From IMG/VR virus record IMGVR_UViG_3300027763_000005, positions 1-57,560 of that record: a stretch of 57,560 nucleotides of DNA; one strand, written 5' to 3'. Origin of the DNA: a virus. Positions 1 to 7,822 of the stretch are shown here, piece after piece (within the stretch, counting starts at the first letter, position 1; every line of letters starts with the position of its first letter). A program made the translations under genes and the position numbers. The notes beneath the pieces are model-generated. The model saw only the letters and a list, made by a program, of their open reading frames with translations, ran no database searches and was not told the origin of the DNA.

Positions 1-96
1 GACTTCGTAACCGATAACCTTTTAGTTAAAGGATACGAGCGCTACTCGTTCGGCTATTATAACTTCCGTTCTATCTTCGGGTCGTTCCCAACCTGA
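1..96 (+). CDS. Major capsid protein, 3' end (duplicate of 57434-57529)
   Basis: This is the last 31 codons and the stop of the major capsid gene that starts at 56618. The frame begins DFVTDN and ends GSFPT before a TGA at 94-96. It is partial only because the contig was opened here. The complete gene is described at 56618-57529. Confidence 0.9.
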   Translation, partial: DFVTDNLLVKGYERYSFGYYNFRSIFGSFPT

Positions 97-127
97 TGAT
101 ATTACAGGGGTTTTAGCCCAAGAAGGA
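1..127. repeat. Terminal direct repeat (circular assembly overlap), copy 1
   Basis: These 127 bases are identical to 57434-57560. An exact 127-base overlap at contig ends is what a k=127 assembly graph leaves on a circular or circularly permuted molecule, so I read it as an assembly overlap and not as a biological terminal repeat. The genome should be treated as a circle of about 57,433 bp. Confidence 0.9.
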
Positions 128-131
128 AAAC

Positions 132-215
132 TTCCATAGTCGCCCTACAAGACCTCTTAGAAAGGATATAAAAACAATATCCCCGTTTAAGAGGTTGAGG
201 AGCGCGACTATGGAA
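132..215 (+). promoter_or_regulatory. Nested RNA hairpin over the start of the HNH endonuclease gene
   Basis: Three nested perfect helices can be drawn: 132-143 with 204-215 (12 bp), 152-159 with 188-195 (8 bp) and 164-169 with 177-182 (6 bp, A-rich loop). The Shine-Dalgarno GAGGAG (197-202) lies between the two outer helices. The ATG (210-212) is paired inside the outermost one. This layout would shut off translation on a read-through late transcript from the capsid gene, like the hairpin that hides the I-TevI start in phage T4. The control is inferred; the pairing is seen directly. Confidence 0.7.
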
Positions 216-947
216 TACCGCAAGACTCTTACCCGCGACCACGTTTCGTCGATTCTTCGGCATGATGAGGAGACGGGCAAGTTTTACTGGCTTATCAGTC
301 CCTCCAGAAATGTTAGGGCTGGTAGTGAAGCTGGGGCGGTTAAGGCAACGCGCAAGGCTAAGGAAGGCGTTTCAGCATCTTATCGGTATATCCGATATAA
401 TGGTTGGACAATCCCGGCTACGCAGATTGCTTGGCTTCTTTCTTACGGCGAATGGCCGATTGGTCGTATCACGTGCAAGGACAACAATACGTTGAACCTT
501 CGCGTGGACAACCTAGAGATGCAGAATGTAGTTGAGGGTAAGTTTGATTACAGGGACCAAGAGGAGCGGAAAGCCTACTCGAAGGCCCACCGCAAACAAA
601 ACCCTCTGGTCTGGAAGAATTCTCACCTTCAGAATTCATATGGCATTTCGCTCGCTGATTATGGGGATATGCTTGTCGCGCAGGGTGGTAAATGTGCCAT
701 TTGCGACCGGCCAGAGACCCATATAAGGAATGGCACGGTTAAGGCTCTTGCTGTTGACCATGACCACAAGACGAATAAAGTCAGGGCTCTTCTTTGCTCT
801 GAGTGCAACACGGGTCTTGGCAAGTTCCAAGATGATCCAAAGGTTCTGTTATCGGCGGTTGAGTATCTTACAAAACATTCCGATAACGGCAGTTCTAGGT
901 GCTTGATCACGCAGACCGGCCTAGCGGACTCTGCACAGACGGCGTGA
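210..947 (+). CDS. HNH / endonuclease VII-type homing endonuclease
   Basis: This free-standing homing nuclease sits just after the capsid gene. The N-terminal half (about residues 1-110) has the DNA-reading pattern of phage HNH homing enzymes, including NLRVDNLE. The C-terminal half (about 140-225) is a recombination endonuclease VII fold: CAIC, then the catalytic DHDH, then CSEC, giving a Cys4 zinc site around a His-Me finger. The ATG at 210 is chosen over an upstream TTG at 195 because GAGGAG lies 7 bases before it. Start and ribosome site are buried in a nested hairpin. It probably cuts phage genomes lacking the insertion and has no role in the virion. The domain order is clear; the target is unknown. 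Confidence 0.85.
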   Translation: MEYRKTLTRDHVSSILRHDEETGKFYWLISPSRNVRAGSEAGAVKATRKAKEGVSASYRYIRYNGWTIPATQIAWLLSYGEWPIGRITCKDNNTLNLRVDNLEMQNVVEGKFDYRDQEERKAYSKAHRKQNPLVWKNSHLQNSYGISLADYGDMLVAQGGKCAICDRPETHIRNGTVKALAVDHDHKTNKVRALLCSECNTGLGKFQDDPKVLLSAVEYLTKHSDNGSSRCLITQTGLADSAQTA

Positions 948-969
948 TCTTATCGTGCAGGAGGCTCTT

Positions 970-1422
970 ATGAGCATTGTTACATTCACTGGGCCTATTA
1001 AGGCGGGTGATGTTCTGAATACGACCGGCACCACTGCTGGTACGATCAAGAACGTCGGCTTTGTCGTGATGGCACAAACGGTTCCGATTACTCAGGCTGG
1101 TACTGCTACGGCCCTTGCCACAAGCATTGTCATCCCTGCCAACAGCCACATCGTCAACATTCAGGTGCTTGTCACGACTGCGTGGGACGGCGCGGCTTCA
1201 ACATTCAGCCTTGGTACCTCTGCAACATCGACCGAGCTGGTTGTTGCTGGGGCCGGTGGCACCATTGGTCTTTCCGCGCTTGCCCCCGGAGCAAATGCTA
1301 CCCGCACGGCAAAATGGACAAATGTTGGCACGTCTGATGTGATCATCTACGCACTGTCAGCAAATACTGGCAATGGTGTCGGTGACTTGGTCGTTCGTTA
1401 CATCCAAGCTGAAAATGCTTAA
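970..1422 (+). CDS. Virion-associated protein, putative head decoration or head fibre
   Basis: The product is 150 residues, rich in Thr, Ala, Val and Gly and predicted mostly beta, with no charged catalytic motif. That composition fits a capsid surface or fibre subunit. It starts at an ATG 5 bases after AGGAGG (959-964); an in-frame GTG at 955 lacks such a site. It was presumably next to the capsid gene before the HNH gene came between them. I do not recognise the family with certainty. Confidence 0.6.
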   Translation: MSIVTFTGPIKAGDVLNTTGTTAGTIKNVGFVVMAQTVPITQAGTATALATSIVIPANSHIVNIQVLVTTAWDGAASTFSLGTSATSTELVVAGAGGTIGLSALAPGANATRTAKWTNVGTSDVIIYALSANTGNGVGDLVVRYIQAENA

Positions 1423-1442
1423 TCAAGCCATAGGAGGCGAGC

Positions 1443-1724
1443 ATGAAGGGTCGTTCTAAGCGTAATTCTGGCGGCGTTGCTGTCAAAGACGAAGCCCCAT
1501 CGGATATCTATGCCGGTGCCGGTTCCCCCACTGCCAAGGCAGCCGTTGAGCGCAAGCGTGGCGGTAAGACTGTTGGCAAGGTTGCTGGCATGAAGGCTAT
1601 GGCAAACATGGGTCGCGCACCTCGTAAGTCGGGTGGCCGTACAGGTTCGAACATGAACCCACTGTCCTCGGCGGCGAGTGCCACTCCTGCTCCGGGTCGA
1701 AATGTCACGGGTAGCCTGAACTAA
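1443..1724 (+). CDS. Small basic virion-type protein with KSGGR motif
   Basis: A 93-residue, Lys/Arg/Gly-rich protein of low complexity. Its centre reads RGGKTVGKVAG then NMGRAPRKSGGR, which closely matches a segment of the 455-residue protein at 51608 (GGKVMGAKAAVNMGRKPRKSGG). It follows TAGGAGG with good spacing and is followed by a strong hairpin. I infer a packaged or scaffold-interacting protein. No enzyme motif is present. Confidence 0.6.
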   Translation: MKGRSKRNSGGVAVKDEAPSDIYAGAGSPTAKAAVERKRGGKTVGKVAGMKAMANMGRAPRKSGGRTGSNMNPLSSAASATPAPGRNVTGSLN

Positions 1725-1730
1725 AGTCGG

Positions 1731-1748
1731 TGGGGGCTTCGGCCCCCA
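1731..1748 (+). terminator. UUCG-capped hairpin, probable terminator
   Basis: TGGGGGC-TTCG-GCCCCCA forms a perfect 7-bp stem with an ultra-stable UUCG loop directly after the stop at 1724. Only a weak T-rich tail follows (TCTTCCT), so partial termination or transcript-end protection is likely. Confidence 0.6.
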
Positions 1749-1769
1749 TCTTCCTATCTGGAGGGGCAA

Positions 1770-2015
1770 ATGGCAAAAACTCCCGTTTGGCAACGGTCTG
1801 CCGGGAAGAGTGAATCCGGCGGGCTAAACGATAAGGGTAGAGCCTCTCTAAAGGCAGCGGGCCACGATATAAAGCGTCCGCAACCAGAAGGCGGCTCGCG
1901 CAAAGACAATTTTTGTAGTAGGATGACAGGACTCAAGCGTAAGCTGACAGGGTCTGCCAAGGCTGCTGATCCAGATAGCCGGGTGAATCTAGCCCTTAAA
2001 AAGTGGGACTGTTAA
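1770..2015 (+). CDS. DUF6321-family small phage protein
   Basis: The 81-residue product shows the hallmarks of the DUF6321 family, common in aquatic phages: an N-terminal WQRSAGK...GGLN, a central PQPEGGSRKDNFCSRM and a C-terminal DPDSRVNLALKKW. The function of the family is unknown. A GGAGGGG site precedes the ATG. It is followed by its usual partner, the 53-residue gene at 2017, so the pair travels together. Confidence 0.8.
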   Translation: MAKTPVWQRSAGKSESGGLNDKGRASLKAAGHDIKRPQPEGGSRKDNFCSRMTGLKRKLTGSAKAADPDSRVNLALKKWDC

Positions 2016-2016
2016 A

Positions 2017-2178
2017 ATGGACAAGCCCTTTTGGGAAACCAAAGCACCTAAAGATGCCGAGAAAAAGCATTTGAGCCGCAAACAGACTCAATCGGCCAAG
2101 GCTATGGCAAGGGCTGCTGGGCGACCTTATCCCAATTTGGTTGACAACGCGGCTGCTGCCCGCGCGAAAGGGAAGTGA
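2017..2178 (+). CDS. 53-residue partner of the DUF6321 gene
   Basis: Translation gives MDKPFWETK... with the conserved tail GRPYPNLVDNAAAARAKGK, a signature I know from small proteins next to DUF6321 genes in aquatic phages. The start lies 1 base after the upstream stop, so translation is probably coupled. It is very basic (many Lys/Arg), which suggests nucleic acid or capsid interior contact. The role is unknown. Confidence 0.75.
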   Translation: MDKPFWETKAPKDAEKKHLSRKQTQSAKAMARAAGRPYPNLVDNAAAARAKGK

Positions 2179-2179
2179 A

Positions 2180-2500
2180 ATGCAATACACACCAATTACA
2201 AAAACGGGTACTGGTCGTAGTTCAATCTGCGTGGTTGATGACTTTCAAGCACCATTCAACATCGGCGTTGCGGTCTCGATCAGTTCGACGGCAACATTTA
2301 CTGTTGAATATTCGCTAGATGACCCAACTGCTTCGGGCTACTCAGCCGCCTCTGCCGCATGGTTCGTTGCTCCAAACTTTACTTCTGGGTCTGCGGCCAT
2401 TGCTGGGGCCATTACCATCCCCTGTCGAGCAATTTCGGTGAATGCGTCGGCTAATGCTGGCACGATCACAGCTAAGATTGTTCAATCTGGCCCCGCGTAA
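2180..2500 (+). CDS. Small beta-rich virion-associated protein
   Basis: A 106-residue product beginning MQYTPITKTG. The ATG begins one base after the upstream TGA. It is Ser/Thr/Ala-rich with short hydrophobic strands and resembles small structural proteins encoded between capsid and neck genes. The gene at 14060 encodes a product of similar size and composition. No specific family is recognised. Confidence 0.6.
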   Translation: MQYTPITKTGTGRSSICVVDDFQAPFNIGVAVSISSTATFTVEYSLDDPTASGYSAASAAWFVAPNFTSGSAAIAGAITIPCRAISVNASANAGTITAKIVQSGPA

Positions 2501-2502
2501 AA

Positions 2503-3243
2503 ATGGCAAACGGTGAAACCTTTTACGTATACGAGCATTGGCGGCTAGACCGCGATGAATGCTTTTACGTGGGTAAGGGTAGGGCCGGTCGTGCGTATTC
2601 CATGAAAGGCCGGAACCGTCACCATAAGGCTATCGTTGCCAAATTGTCGCGTATTGGCTCGGCACTTGAGGTGAGGATGGTGGCAACTGGGCTGTCAGAG
2701 GCTGATGCGTTTGCGCTAGAGATTGAGCGTATCAGTTTTTGGCGGGAAGCTGGCGTTGACTTAGCAAACGTTACAGATGGCGGGGAGGGTGTTACCGGGT
2801 TGAGGATGTCTGATGCCTCTAAACAAAAAATGTCAGACAAAAAAATAGGCGTCAAGCGAGGCCCGCATTCAGCTGAACATAGGTTAAGAATAGGTTTAGC
2901 CCATCGTGGTAAAAAATTCTCGCCTGAGCACATTGAGAAGCTTTCAAAAGCCAGAAGGGCGAGGGTAACTTCTTCCGAAACAAAAGAAAAAATGTCGCAA
3001 TCAATGACAAAGTTTTATAAAGAAAATCCTGAAGCGCGTCAGGCTGTTTCTGTTGCGCGCAAGGGTATGCGGCATTCAGAAGCTACTAAAAAATTAATGT
3101 CCGAAAAATCAAAAAATAAAATAATATCAAAAGAACAGCGTGCAAAAATCTCTCAAACCCTGACAGGAAAAAAACAATCTAAAGAAACCATTGAAAAAAG
3201 AGTTGCCTCTATAGCCAAAAGAAGATTGGAGTCGGCAAAATGA
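2503..3243 (+). CDS. GIY-YIG homing endonuclease with NUMOD3 repeats
   Basis: Residues 1-100 form a GIY-YIG nuclease: FYVYEH (the GIY position), then CFYVGKG (the YIG position), then an E-rich helix. Residues 105-240 carry several NUMOD3-type DNA-binding repeats of the pattern G.(K/R)HS.E...K.S. The 3' half is far more A/T-rich than its neighbours, suggesting recent transfer. It has no clear ribosome site and starts 2 bases after an upstream stop. It overlaps the next gene by 4 bases (ATGA). It is a selfish element inserted between head and neck genes. Confidence 0.88.
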   Translation: MANGETFYVYEHWRLDRDECFYVGKGRAGRAYSMKGRNRHHKAIVAKLSRIGSALEVRMVATGLSEADAFALEIERISFWREAGVDLANVTDGGEGVTGLRMSDASKQKMSDKKIGVKRGPHSAEHRLRIGLAHRGKKFSPEHIEKLSKARRARVTSSETKEKMSQSMTKFYKENPEARQAVSVARKGMRHSEATKKLMSEKSKNKIISKEQRAKISQTLTGKKQSKETIEKRVASIAKRRLESAK

Positions 3244-3932
3244 CAACGTCGGGAACTTATAATTTTTCGCCGTCATTGGGAGAAATCGTACTTTATTCCT
3301 ACAACCTCGTCGGCTTGAGAAACACTTCTCTGCTTCAAGAGCATATGGAGTCGGCGCGCATGGCGTCGAACATGCTGTGTGCTAGGTGGGCCAACATGGG
3401 TGTGAACCTCTGGAAAGTGGACCTTGTCACCACAACACTGGTTACTGGCACGGCGACCTACCTAGTGGACTCCAAGACTGTCATGATTTTGGATGCGTAT
3501 GTGTCAAATAACCAAAGTGGTGCCGACATCGACCGCATCATTATGCCAGTGTCACGCACAGAATATGCCTCATACCCAAACAAAAATCAGCAGGGGTTTC
3601 CAACGGTTTTCTGGTTTGACAGACTTCTGTCACCCACTATCACGCTTTGGCCGGTTCCGAATGTTGATAACGGACCCGCAACCCTCAGTTATTATCGCGT
3701 CACTCAGATGCAGGATTCTGAGTTAAACAACGGTACCACGGTCGATATTCCGTATTTGTGGATGGAAGCATTTGCCTTTGGGCTGGCTTCTCGCCTTGCC
3801 ATGATCTGGGCTCCAGATAAGGTTACTCTCCTGAAGCCACTGGCTGATGAATCGTACCAGATTGCTGCGGATCAGAACATTGAAACCGCGCAACAGTACA
3901 TTTCCCCGATGATTTCCGGTTACTTCAGGTAA
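3240..3932 (+). CDS. Head-to-tail adaptor, P22 gp4-like packaged-DNA stabilisation type
   Basis: The 230-residue sequence has the pattern of a large family of podovirus neck proteins: SLGEIVLYSYNLVGLRN near the N-terminus, ESARMASNMLCARW, then SRTEYASYPNKNQQGFPT and a WPVP segment. These proteins sit between the portal and the tail nozzle and help close the capsid after packaging. It overlaps the GIY-YIG gene by ATGA. The family assignment comes from sequence memory; the exact ring position is inferred. Confidence 0.7.
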   Translation: MTTSGTYNFSPSLGEIVLYSYNLVGLRNTSLLQEHMESARMASNMLCARWANMGVNLWKVDLVTTTLVTGTATYLVDSKTVMILDAYVSNNQSGADIDRIIMPVSRTEYASYPNKNQQGFPTVFWFDRLLSPTITLWPVPNVDNGPATLSYYRVTQMQDSELNNGTTVDIPYLWMEAFAFGLASRLAMIWAPDKVTLLKPLADESYQIAADQNIETAQQYISPMISGYFR

Positions 3933-3941
3933 GGAATTGTC

Positions 3942-4673
3942 ATGGGGTACGCATCCCGTTCGGGCCGAGCCAAAACAGACCCTAAGAACCCGCGCGCTCA
4001 CGCCATATGTGATCGTTGCGCTTTTCGTTACAATCATTCGGACCTCAGTTTCCAATACGACTGGGCCGGTGCGTCTCTGATCAACAAGAAGATGTTGGTC
4101 TGTCAAACTTGTTATGATGAGCCTCAGCAGCAACTTCGTGCCATTGTCGTTCCTGCCGATCCGATGCCGGTGATGAACCCGCGTGTCGAGCCGTATGCGT
4201 GGGATGAGACTGACCGCAGACAAGTTTCTGGCGCGGATATTGTCAGTCCGACAACAGGCATCCCGGTTCCCCGTGGTGATACCCGTGTCACAACTGCTGG
4301 AAGTTCTGCCACAAGCAACAATCGTGTTACCCAGCAGACCGGTGAAGCTCCCGGTGGCAAAAACCAGCTTCCGGGCACCGACCCCAATGCTGTCAGTTAT
4401 CGGGTCATCACCAACGTCTTCAATACCGGCGGCGTGATCTATCTGACCGTGGTAAACACCAATGGGTTCATCACAAACCAAAATGTCATCGTGGGTGGCG
4501 TTTTGGGTGTCACTGCGGCCAACGGCTCATGGGTCATCACGGTTGTGGACCTGACCACAATCTCCCTGAACGGTTCAGTGTTCTCCGGTGCATACACTTC
4601 CGGTGGCTATCTCATCAATGACCCCAGTGTGCCGTATGGGTTCACTGAGATTCCTAAGACTGGAACCCTTTGA
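3942..4673 (+). CDS. Structural protein with Zn-ribbon N-terminus and FCCH-like beta domain
   Basis: A probable neck or tail structural protein. Residues 23-26 (CDRC) and about 54-57 (CQTC) form a likely four-Cys zinc site. A linker rich in Pro and Thr follows. The last 90 residues form a beta domain with the pattern ITNVF...VYLTV..NGF..NQNVIVGGV.GV...NGSW, which I associate with the FCCH-type insert first defined in ubiquitin-activating enzymes and often seen in phage neck proteins. The same kind of domain recurs at 10764 and 11985. A ribosome site AAGGA precedes it. Confidence 0.6.
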   Translation: MGYASRSGRAKTDPKNPRAHAICDRCAFRYNHSDLSFQYDWAGASLINKKMLVCQTCYDEPQQQLRAIVVPADPMPVMNPRVEPYAWDETDRRQVSGADIVSPTTGIPVPRGDTRVTTAGSSATSNNRVTQQTGEAPGGKNQLPGTDPNAVSYRVITNVFNTGGVIYLTVVNTNGFITNQNVIVGGVLGVTAANGSWVITVVDLTTISLNGSVFSGAYTSGGYLINDPSVPYGFTEIPKTGTL

Positions 4674-4737
4674 TAAATGGGGTGAAAGTTTCAGAAATTA
4701 GGGTATAGTACGTTCAAACCGTTGACGAGGTAGAACC

Positions 4738-6975
4738 GTGGCTTCAGTGCAAATCCCGAACCTCCCCGTTGCTACTTCCCTCACCGGAACAGAGCAGCTT
4801 GAGGCCGTCCAGTCTGGAACCTCTGTCCGCGTCACCTCCCAGCAAATTGCGAATCTAGCTCCTGCCGCGCCAACAGGCCCAACCGGCCCCATCGGTGCAA
4901 CAGGCCCAACCGGCCCCATCGGCGTTACCGGCCCCACGGGCGCTCAGGGCGCTCAAGGAAACGTTGGACCTACCGGCCCCAATGGCCCGACTGGCCCCAC
5001 GGGCATTATTGGACCCACTGGCTCTACAGGACCGCAGGGTGCTCAGGGTGTTGCCGGTGCAAATGGCACAAACGGCCCAACAGGTCCGACCGGCTCTGCT
5101 TCATTTACTCCGGGACCGACTGGTCCGACCGGCTCCCAAGGTGGGACCATTGTATATAAGGGGTCTGTTGCTACCGTTGGAGCACTTCCCCCAACAGGAA
5201 ACACGGTTAATGACGCCTACCTAGTTCTGTCAGACAGCCATCTGTACGTTTGGAATGGCACGGCGTGGATTGATAGTGGTGCGTTTACTTCCATTACCGG
5301 TCCTACCGGCCCTGCGGGAACTACCGGTCCAACCGGAGCCGCCGGTCCAACTGGTGCCGCATCGACTGTTGCTGGTCCTACCGGTCCTGCTGGAACTACG
5401 GGTGCAACGGGTGCAGTTGGAGCAACTGGTCCAACAGGTGCGGCCTCAACTGTTGCGGGTCCTACTGGTCCAACGGGTGGAGGCGTTACAACTGTATCGG
5501 TTTCGCCAAATGCTGGCGTCTCCGGTACGGTCGCTAACCCCACAACGACACCCGCCATCAGCCTGACTCTCGGTGTGATTACGCCCACCAGTGTCAACGG
5601 CCTGACCCTAACAGCGGCTGCAACCGGATTTACTGTTGCCGGTGGCACGACTTCGAAGACATTGACCGTCAGCAACACGCTGACATTGGCGGGCACTGAT
5701 GCCTCGACGCTGAATATTGGCACGGGTGGAACGCTTGGGACTTTGGCATTTCAAAGCTCAGTAGCGGGATCGGCCCTTACCGGACCGTCGCTTAATTCTG
5801 GCATTGTCACTTCCTCTCTGACAACCGTTGGAACCATTGGCGCGGGTGTATGGAACGGCACTACCATCGGCATCGCATACGGTGGCACAGGACAATCAAC
5901 CGCCCTCACCCAATACGGCGTTATCTATGGTTCGTCTACGACGGCTATGGGCAATACCGCAGCCGGAACTACGGGTCAGGTTCTCATCGCGACAACGAGC
6001 GCCGCGCCCTCTTGGGGTCAGGTTCCGATTGCCGGTGGCGGCACCGGGCAGACAACCACGGCACTTGGAACCATAGTTGTCGGCGCGAGTGGCAGCACGA
6101 CCACAAACCTCGCCATTGGCACAACTGGACAAGCTTTAACCGTTAGCGGCGGTACTGCCGCATGGGGTCTGGTTCCGATTGCCGGTGGCGGCACCGGCCT
6201 CTCCTCTACGCCCGCAAACGGCGCGCTGGACATTGGCAACGGCACAGGGTTTACCCGCACAACGCTGACGGCGGGCAGTGGCATTACGATTACCAATGGT
6301 GCGGGGTCTATTTCTATTGCGGCAAGCGGCGGCGGGGGTGGTACAGTCAATTCCGGCACATCAGGCCAACTCACCTACTACGCGGCGACCGGCACTGCGG
6401 TGTCGGGCAACCCCAATGCCACGATCAGCACCGCAGCACTGACCCTTGGTGTGCAAAACTCAGTGGCGGGCTCCCTTGTACTTGCCAATCTGGCTGCGGC
6501 GGGACGCTCCACGACCATTCAGTCCAGCGCGTCTGCTTCGGCGGCTTGGACCATGACCTTGCCAGTTTCGGCGGGGACGAGCACCTACGTCCTTTCCACG
6601 GACGGGGCTGGCGTCACAAGCTGGGCTGCTCATGTAACGTCACTGGTTGCGGGCAACGGCATAACTGTTTCCGGGGCGACGGGCGCGGTGACTGTCAGCC
6701 AAGATTTTTACACAGGCACCACGCAAAACAACACAAGTTACCCGATTGGGTCTTATATAGCCGTTATTAACACTAATGTTAGCCGACTGGTTAACGCAAG
6801 CCAGACGATTTGGTCGCCCCCAACTACTGGGGGAGGCGGGTCTTTTGCTGATAGCTCTACAGGCTCTGGTTCTGCAACCTTGACTGGAACTTGGAGAAGT
6901 CGCGGCGCGACCGCCACAGCTAGAACAGTAGGCTGCGACACTTACACTCAATATCTGTTTCAGCGCACAGCGTGA
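4738..6975 (+). CDS. Collagen-like tail fibre protein
   Basis: A 745-residue probable fibre. Residues 1-40 ([22 protein letters not shown]) match a common phage fibre leader. Two collagen-like blocks of Gly-Pro-Thr triplets follow at about 43-135 and 188-258. They flank a short domain containing YVWNGTAW. The rest is low-complexity beta sequence with repeated IAGGGTGQ/S units (about 380-500), typical of fibre shafts. It starts at GTG with GACGAGG upstream. The collagen blocks would make a trimeric rod. Receptor binding by its C-terminus is inferred. Confidence 0.8.
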   Translation: MASVQIPNLPVATSLTGTEQLEAVQSGTSVRVTSQQIANLAPAAPTGPTGPIGATGPTGPIGVTGPTGAQGAQGNVGPTGPNGPTGPTGIIGPTGSTGPQGAQGVAGANGTNGPTGPTGSASFTPGPTGPTGSQGGTIVYKGSVATVGALPPTGNTVNDAYLVLSDSHLYVWNGTAWIDSGAFTSITGPTGPAGTTGPTGAAGPTGAASTVAGPTGPAGTTGATGAVGATGPTGAASTVAGPTGPTGGGVTTVSVSPNAGVSGTVANPTTTPAISLTLGVITPTSVNGLTLTAAATGFTVAGGTTSKTLTVSNTLTLAGTDASTLNIGTGGTLGTLAFQSSVAGSALTGPSLNSGIVTSSLTTVGTIGAGVWNGTTIGIAYGGTGQSTALTQYGVIYGSSTTAMGNTAAGTTGQVLIATTSAAPSWGQVPIAGGGTGQTTTALGTIVVGASGSTTTNLAIGTTGQALTVSGGTAAWGLVPIAGGGTGLSSTPANGALDIGNGTGFTRTTLTAGSGITITNGAGSISIAASGGGGGTVNSGTSGQLTYYAATGTAVSGNPNATISTAALTLGVQNSVAGSLVLANLAAAGRSTTIQSSASASAAWTMTLPVSAGTSTYVLSTDGAGVTSWAAHVTSLVAGNGITVSGATGAVTVSQDFYTGTTQNNTSYPIGSYIAVINTNVSRLVNASQTIWSPPTTGGGGSFADSSTGSGSATLTGTWRSRGATATARTVGCDTYTQYLFQRTA

Positions 6976-6983
6976 GGGGAAAA

Positions 6984-7250
6984 ATGGATAATGTAAAAAA
7001 TCTCACGGTCATTTGTCGGTGGCAGGATGGTGCATATAATTGCACCATTGATCTATTTGATGATTGGACCAAAACTTGGGAAAATGCAGTTCCCTATACG
7101 GCGCGCAGCGGTGACCCTGCGCCCGTAAACATCTGGATAATTGATCAGATCAATACGGGTGCATATGACCCAATTGATGCCTGCCCTATCCCTCCAACCC
7201 CTATTCCTCCCTCTGAAGTGCTGGGTGGCAATGGGCCAACGGTGGCCTGA
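6984..7250 (+). CDS. Small protein, possible tail-fibre assembly factor
   Basis: An 88-residue acidic protein, MDNVKNLTVICRW..., with a Pro-rich C-terminus. The ATG at 6984 is chosen over an in-frame GTG at 6972 because GAGGGGA lies just before it. Its place directly after the fibre gene and its size suggest a fibre chaperone, but no motif proves it. Confidence 0.45.
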   Translation: MDNVKNLTVICRWQDGAYNCTIDLFDDWTKTWENAVPYTARSGDPAPVNIWIIDQINTGAYDPIDACPIPPTPIPPSEVLGGNGPTVA

Positions 7251-7525
7251 TGCTCCAGACAAAGCCCCTCACCTACGGGAGCCTAAACGGTGCAATCTAT
7301 GACGCACCGGAGGTGGGCGATATTCTCCCCATGCACGATCATGGCGAGGACGATGTCCACATCACAATCGTGGCGCGTGGCTCTTTCAGGGTACACGGCA
7401 ACGGGTGGGAGATGGTTGGCAGGGCTGGGGACGTTATCGACTGGAGGTCCGGCCAAGCGCATGAATTTATTGCGTTGGAGCCGAATAGCCGGTTTGTGAA
7501 CATCGTGAAGGGTGCGCCGGTCTGA
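7250..7525 (+). CDS. Cupin-fold protein
   Basis: A 91-residue single-domain cupin. Motif 1 is seen as GDILPMHDHGEDDVHITIVARG (metal-binding His in HDHG) and motif 2 as GDVIDWRSGQAHEF, with the second-motif His at AHEF. Small cupins in phages may bind sugars or modify fibre glycans. The start overlaps the upstream stop as TGATG. The glycosyltransferase two genes on makes a surface-glycan role possible but unproven. Confidence 0.75.
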   Translation: MLQTKPLTYGSLNGAIYDAPEVGDILPMHDHGEDDVHITIVARGSFRVHGNGWEMVGRAGDVIDWRSGQAHEFIALEPNSRFVNIVKGAPV

Positions 7526-7562
7526 CGCTTGCGTGTCGCGGCGATGCGGGTAGAAATAAACC

Positions 7563-7577
7563 GCCCAATGGTTGGGC
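7563..7577 (+). terminator. Short hairpin, possible terminator
   Basis: GCCCAA-TGG-TTGGGC forms a 6-bp stem followed by CTTTG, after the cupin gene stop at 7525. The tail is weak, so termination is probably partial. Confidence 0.45.
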
Positions 7578-7596
7578 CTTTGAAAAGGGGAAGAGC

Positions 7597-7776
7597 ATGG
7601 AGCTGAATTTCAAATTCTTGGTGGAAGAGGTCAACGCCATCCTTCAGGCTTTGGGTGGACGCCCATATGCAGAAGTTCAGGTTCTAATTGAACGAATCAA
7701 GGCAGAGGGTGACGCTCAGATTGCGGCCAAAACCCCGGCTGTCATTGAAGAAACACCGGCCCCAGACGCCGAATAG
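7597..7776 (+). CDS. 59-residue hypothetical protein
   Basis: The frame gives MELNFKFLVEEVNAILQALGG... ending TPAPDAE. The N-terminal two-thirds looks like one or two amphipathic helices, and the tail is Pro/Ala/Glu. It follows GGGGAAGAGC with good spacing. Short proteins of this pattern occur beside fibre or lysis genes of many phages. No function is known to me. Confidence 0.65.
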   Translation: MELNFKFLVEEVNAILQALGGRPYAEVQVLIERIKAEGDAQIAAKTPAVIEETPAPDAE

Positions 7777-7822
7777 CTATTTGTCACACCGACAAGTCTG
7801 ACTTAACTTTGGGGGGTTAAGA

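Noticed and set aside
1-127. Biological direct terminal repeat
   Set aside because: A length of exactly 127 is the typical k-mer overlap of circular contigs. It splits the capsid gene, and an Sf6-type small terminase points to headful packaging.
3723-4481. 252-codon bottom-strand frame over the neck genes
   Set aside because: It is antisense to two genes with family motifs and lacks a ribosome site; the sequence has no family pattern.
4860-5490. Nucleotide tandem repeats as a mobile element or variable cassette
   Set aside because: The periodicity is explained by Gly-Pro-Thr codons of a collagen-like fibre, with no flanking duplication or reverse transcriptase gene.
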